Assembly: GCA_028274465.1 (NCBI GenBank)
Contig: CM051457.1
Location: 13,505,097 to 13,569,096 of the forward strand
Source of the DNA: Plantago ovata
Lineage: Eukaryota; Streptophyta; Magnoliopsida; Lamiales; Plantaginaceae
Length of the DNA: 64,000 nt
Reading direction: 5' to 3'
The notes under the pieces are model-generated. The model did no database searches, was not told where the DNA came from, and saw nothing but the letters and a program-made list of their open reading frames with translations. Positions 61,366-64,000 of the stretch are shown in pieces. How positions within the stretch are numbered: the first letter of the stretch is position 1; each line of letters starts with the position of its first letter. The position numbers and the translations under genes are program-made.

Positions 61366-62084
61366 CGTGTTGGTTGTGGGGCCAACATATCACTCCGGAG
61401 AGCGCCCCAGGAGTAACCGCGCCAGCCCAAAGGGTCGGGTCTTCGGTTGATTAGTGACCGGGGCGTTACAAATGGTATCAGAGTCGAACCATCGGTGGAC
61501 GGTTGGTCGGGACAAGGTCAATGCAATTCTAAGATGGGTGACCTACTGGAAAGTTTCCGGTGTAAGCACAAGTGAGGACAAAGTGCGCGGATTGGAACAC
61601 GTGTTGGTCTGTGGGGTAACCGCGCCGGCCAAAAGGTTCGGACCTTCGGTCGATTAGTGGTCGGTGCATTACAAATTGTATCAGAGTCGAATCAGCCCAA
61701 AACCCGCAAGGGGTAGACGGTTAGTTGGGACAAGGTTAAGGTGCAACGAGGACACTGCACAATTTCAGGAGGAGTGAATGTAACACCCTAGAAATTCAGA
61801 GGTTTAAAGGGGTTGAGAATGCTACTAATGTCAACTAGGTGCACCTTTCTTTTTGGGAATCCACCTGGAAGAATTTCAGAGTTAAGCGTGCTTGCTCTGG
61901 AGCAATTCTAGGATGGGTGACATACTGAGAAGTTTCCGATGCGCGCACGAGTGAGGATAAAGTGTGCGGATTAGAACACGTGTTGGTCTGTGGGGCCAGC
62001 ATATCACTCCGGAGAGCAGCCCAGGAGTATCCGCGCCAACCCAAAGGGTCGGAACTTTAGTCGATTACTGATCGGGGCGTTACA
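61363..62084 (+). mobile_element. Rearranged Cassandra TRIM with three LTR ends and two primer-binding sites
   Basis: The 3' LTR is complete: TGTAACACCC at 61779 to GGGCGTTACA ending at 62084, 306 bp. It contains a 5S-rRNA-like stretch (CAGAGTTAAGCGTGCTTG at about 61878, then CTAGGATGGGTGAC at about 61908). A first, 5'-truncated LTR ends GGGCGTTACA at 61470 and is followed by TGGTATCAGAGTCGAACC, the initiator-tRNA-Met primer-binding site. A middle partial LTR (61523-61673) has its own 5S-like GATGGGTGACC and is followed by a second site, TTGTATCAGAGTCGAATC. A purine-rich GGAGGAGTGAA precedes the 3' LTR. The order is LTR-internal-LTR-internal-LTR with deletions, as expected from recombination between elements. 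No protein is encoded. Confidence 0.85.
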
Positions 62085-63654
62085 TATATACTCTTTGGTA
62101 AGTACAACTTATTTACGATTGTTATCTATAATGGCACAAATGATGATTGTGAGAATATTTGTTACTTTCTTTTTTCTTTTTGGACCATTATTCTTAGAAA
62201 TTTTACTCCTACTTAATCATTTTAATTTTATTGTTTTACTTTATTTTTTATTGATCAATGTTATACTCATACGTTTCTTTAGATTTTTTATGTTTACTTT
62301 TGGATTAGAGTTTTAGAAGGTTTGTATAATGAGTGTGATTATGTTTGATTTAATGGCAGAACCCACAATAAAGTTGTGGGATAAAAATTTGCCAAAAATA
62401 AAAATGAACAAAAATGTAAAGAATCTAAAGAAACGAAAAAAATAAAATGAAATACATAAAAAATCTAAAAAAACTGATGAGTCCATTATATAGGATTTGT
62501 TCGTTTAATTATATCGTGCAAATTTCTAATTCAATATTCAAATCTTTCCTTATCAATGCCGTGTAAATTTCTAATTCTATATTTGTGTTGTTTTCTTTTT
62601 GAGTATTTAATAATATGTCGGTTACCGACGAGTTAATAACTAGTTGTATTGGTTCAAACACAAATGTAACAATTGTCAATGCATAATTCTGGAGCAATTA
62701 GATAGATCAACTTATTTAGAAAAAAATAATGTCAATATATATATGTGAATTGAATGTTATTTTGTTTATTTTTGGAAATTGAAAAGGTATTTTTATTGAA
62801 TTTAAACTGTCATGTGTCGCTCTCTGATTGGTTCGGTTGATCAAAAAATTTCACCTACCAATTTCACGTGTCAATCATCTAACAAATATATATGCTCACG
62901 TCGGTACGAAACCGACCTTAGAACAGAATACTCTAAGTTACTTACCATTTGACATTATTATCAATATTGATATTATTATAAATTGAAATTAATCCATGAT
63001 TTCTTATCTTTAATTTATCCCCCCCCCCCCCATTTCTACTTTTATCTTCTTAATTAACCTGAATTAATTCATCCTCCATAATCCACACCACTTTATCGGT
63101 CCGATCAAATGTCTTCTATTTGATGTTGTTGAATATTTTTTGAACATCAAATTATTCTAAAATCACATTGAATAAAAACAAAAATAGAAAAATTGTAATA
63201 AATAGTCTGACATTTATATTATTTTAATATAATCTGTAAGTGATTTGTGTTAAAAAAAAAAGTAAATGAAATGAAATGAAGTTTTTTTACTTGATAGTGC
63301 ATTTTAAAACGTTGGGAATGATTTAGTCAAACTTTCTTTTTCATTTGCATCTGTTATAAAATACAATTACTGATTTGAGTATTAATTAAATATTTCCCAA
63401 ATTTGCATGATTAGAGTCATACACCTCAAGTATTAATTAAATATTTCCCAAAAGTTTGCATGAAATTTCCTATGGTCAAAATTTACGAAAATTGCACTGT
63501 TTAAGGCGTTGTAATAAAAATATTTAAGGCGTTTTTTTTTTCTTCTTAAGTTAAAAATATCTTTGAATAGTTAAATTATTAATTAAGGCTTTTTTATTTC
63601 TTTGTTTCGAATAACTGAAAAGGGAATTTTTGTACTTGACCCCATGCACCTCTC
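62085..63654. other. AT-rich spacer upstream of the S1-like gene
   Basis: No coding evidence. A C run of about 12 lies at 63020-63031. A segment AGTATTAATTAAATATTTCCCAAA occurs twice near 63378 and 63430, about 52 bp apart. The right end holds the promoter of the next gene. Confidence 0.45.
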
Positions 63655-63667
63655 TGTATATATATAC
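63655..63667 (+). promoter_or_regulatory. Probable TATA box of the S1-like gene
   Basis: TGTATATATATAC lies 57-69 bp upstream of the start codon, followed by an A/C-rich leader (CATCTTTCATCAAGC) typical of plant transcription starts. Confidence 0.6.
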
Positions 63668-63723
63668 CACCACCATATATTACATTTTAGAACACATCTC
63701 ATCTTTCATCAAGCTCCATATCT

Positions 63724-64000
63724 ATGGAGATCAAATACCTCATTGCGTTTCTAATACTTTTAGCCTACCATTTCTCAGGCACAGAATCATGTTTTGGGGC
63801 ACCAAGACATCATGTACATGTATCCAACAAGCTTCCTAATCCACCCATGTATTTGCACTGCTTTTCCCGAAATGATGATCTTGGAAACAATACGCTTACT
63901 ACAGGTCAGGTTCAAAGCTGGAACTTCTGTGTTGGCCCATTCACACTGTTCTCTTGCACGGCTCTGTGGACAACAAAACAATTGAAATTTGATGCATACA
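63724..64000 (+). CDS. S1-type self-incompatibility protein homologue (SPH), cut by the window end
   Basis: Open from ATG 63724 to the right edge, 92 codons so far. Residues 1-22 (MEIKYLIAFLILLAYHFSG) form a secretion signal. The mature part starts with HVHVSNKLPNPPMYLHCFS, then RNDDLGNNTLTTGQVQSWNF and CVGPFTLFSCTALW, matching the N-terminal two thirds of plant S1/SPH proteins with the conserved HC, W-x-F and F-x-C positions. The family is named for the poppy stigma S-determinant; most members in other plants are secreted proteins of unknown function expressed in reproductive or young tissue. Family members are intronless and about 130-150 residues, so roughly a third is missing. The start ATG is the first one after the TATA box. 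Confidence 0.85.
   Translation, partial: MEIKYLIAFLILLAYHFSGTESCFGAPRHHVHVSNKLPNPPMYLHCFSRNDDLGNNTLTTGQVQSWNFCVGPFTLFSCTALWTTKQLKFDAY

Noticed and set aside
61860-61960. A genuine 5S rRNA gene
   Set aside because: The 5S-like segment is partial and diverged and sits inside an LTR with Cassandra ends and a tRNA-Met primer-binding site, so it is LTR sequence.
61454-62044. Short frames on both strands in the Cassandra element
   Set aside because: Cassandra elements are non-coding; the frames follow from the GC-rich LTR and the 5S-like segment.

Overview
This window is nuclear DNA of a flowering plant, most likely a eudicot. The evidence is GT-AG introns (plus a few GC-AG), plant-only gene families (GRAS, DEK1 phytocalpain, neprosin, S1-type self-incompatibility homologue), AT-rich spacers, and typical plant transposons (Cassandra TRIM with 5S-rRNA-like LTRs, Stowaway-type MITEs, tRNA-derived SINEs, a LINE remnant, a Mutator-like MITE, hAT). 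I cannot name the species from sequence alone.

Layout. 0-2 kb: decayed transposons (hAT end, Cassandra TRIM, LINE 3' remnant). 2.98-4.79 kb (+): single-exon GRAS regulator of the SCL14 type. 6.4-7.4 kb: a SINE and a Mutator-like MITE with clean target-site duplications. 7.8-9.7 kb (-): seven-exon neprosin-family protein. 11.1-16.3 kb (-): two tandem CXE15-type carboxylesterases. 18.7-34.0 kb (-): complete DEK1, rebuilt as 30 exons and 2142 residues with its calpain catalytic Cys, His and Asn. 36.6 kb (+): a small secreted cysteine-rich peptide. 37.4-39.3 kb: a degenerate tandem repeat split by a probable 1.28-kb solo LTR. 39.5-47.3 kb (+): TRAPPC11, nine exons, with a one-base frameshift in exon 1. 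48.4-49.1 kb (-): a PP2C pseudogene. 50.7-53.4 kb (-): plastid-type NusB-domain protein, seven exons. 55.0-55.6 kb (+): a small membrane protein of the so-called L34e superfamily, also split by a one-base frameshift. 58.7-62.1 kb: two Stowaway-type MITEs, a minisatellite and a rearranged Cassandra with three LTR ends. 63.7 kb to the right edge (+): the 5' part of an S1/SPH secreted-protein gene.

The genes are not functionally linked; this is an ordinary plant gene neighbourhood with individual promoters. I found no convincing new multi-gene system. The points most worth following up are structural: two single-base frameshifts in otherwise intact genes, three GC-AG introns in two genes, the AGCTCTG-rich palindromic core of the Mutator-like MITE, the multi-LTR Cassandra, the solo LTR inside a tandem repeat, and the CXE duplication that carries its promoter and an intronic block along with it.
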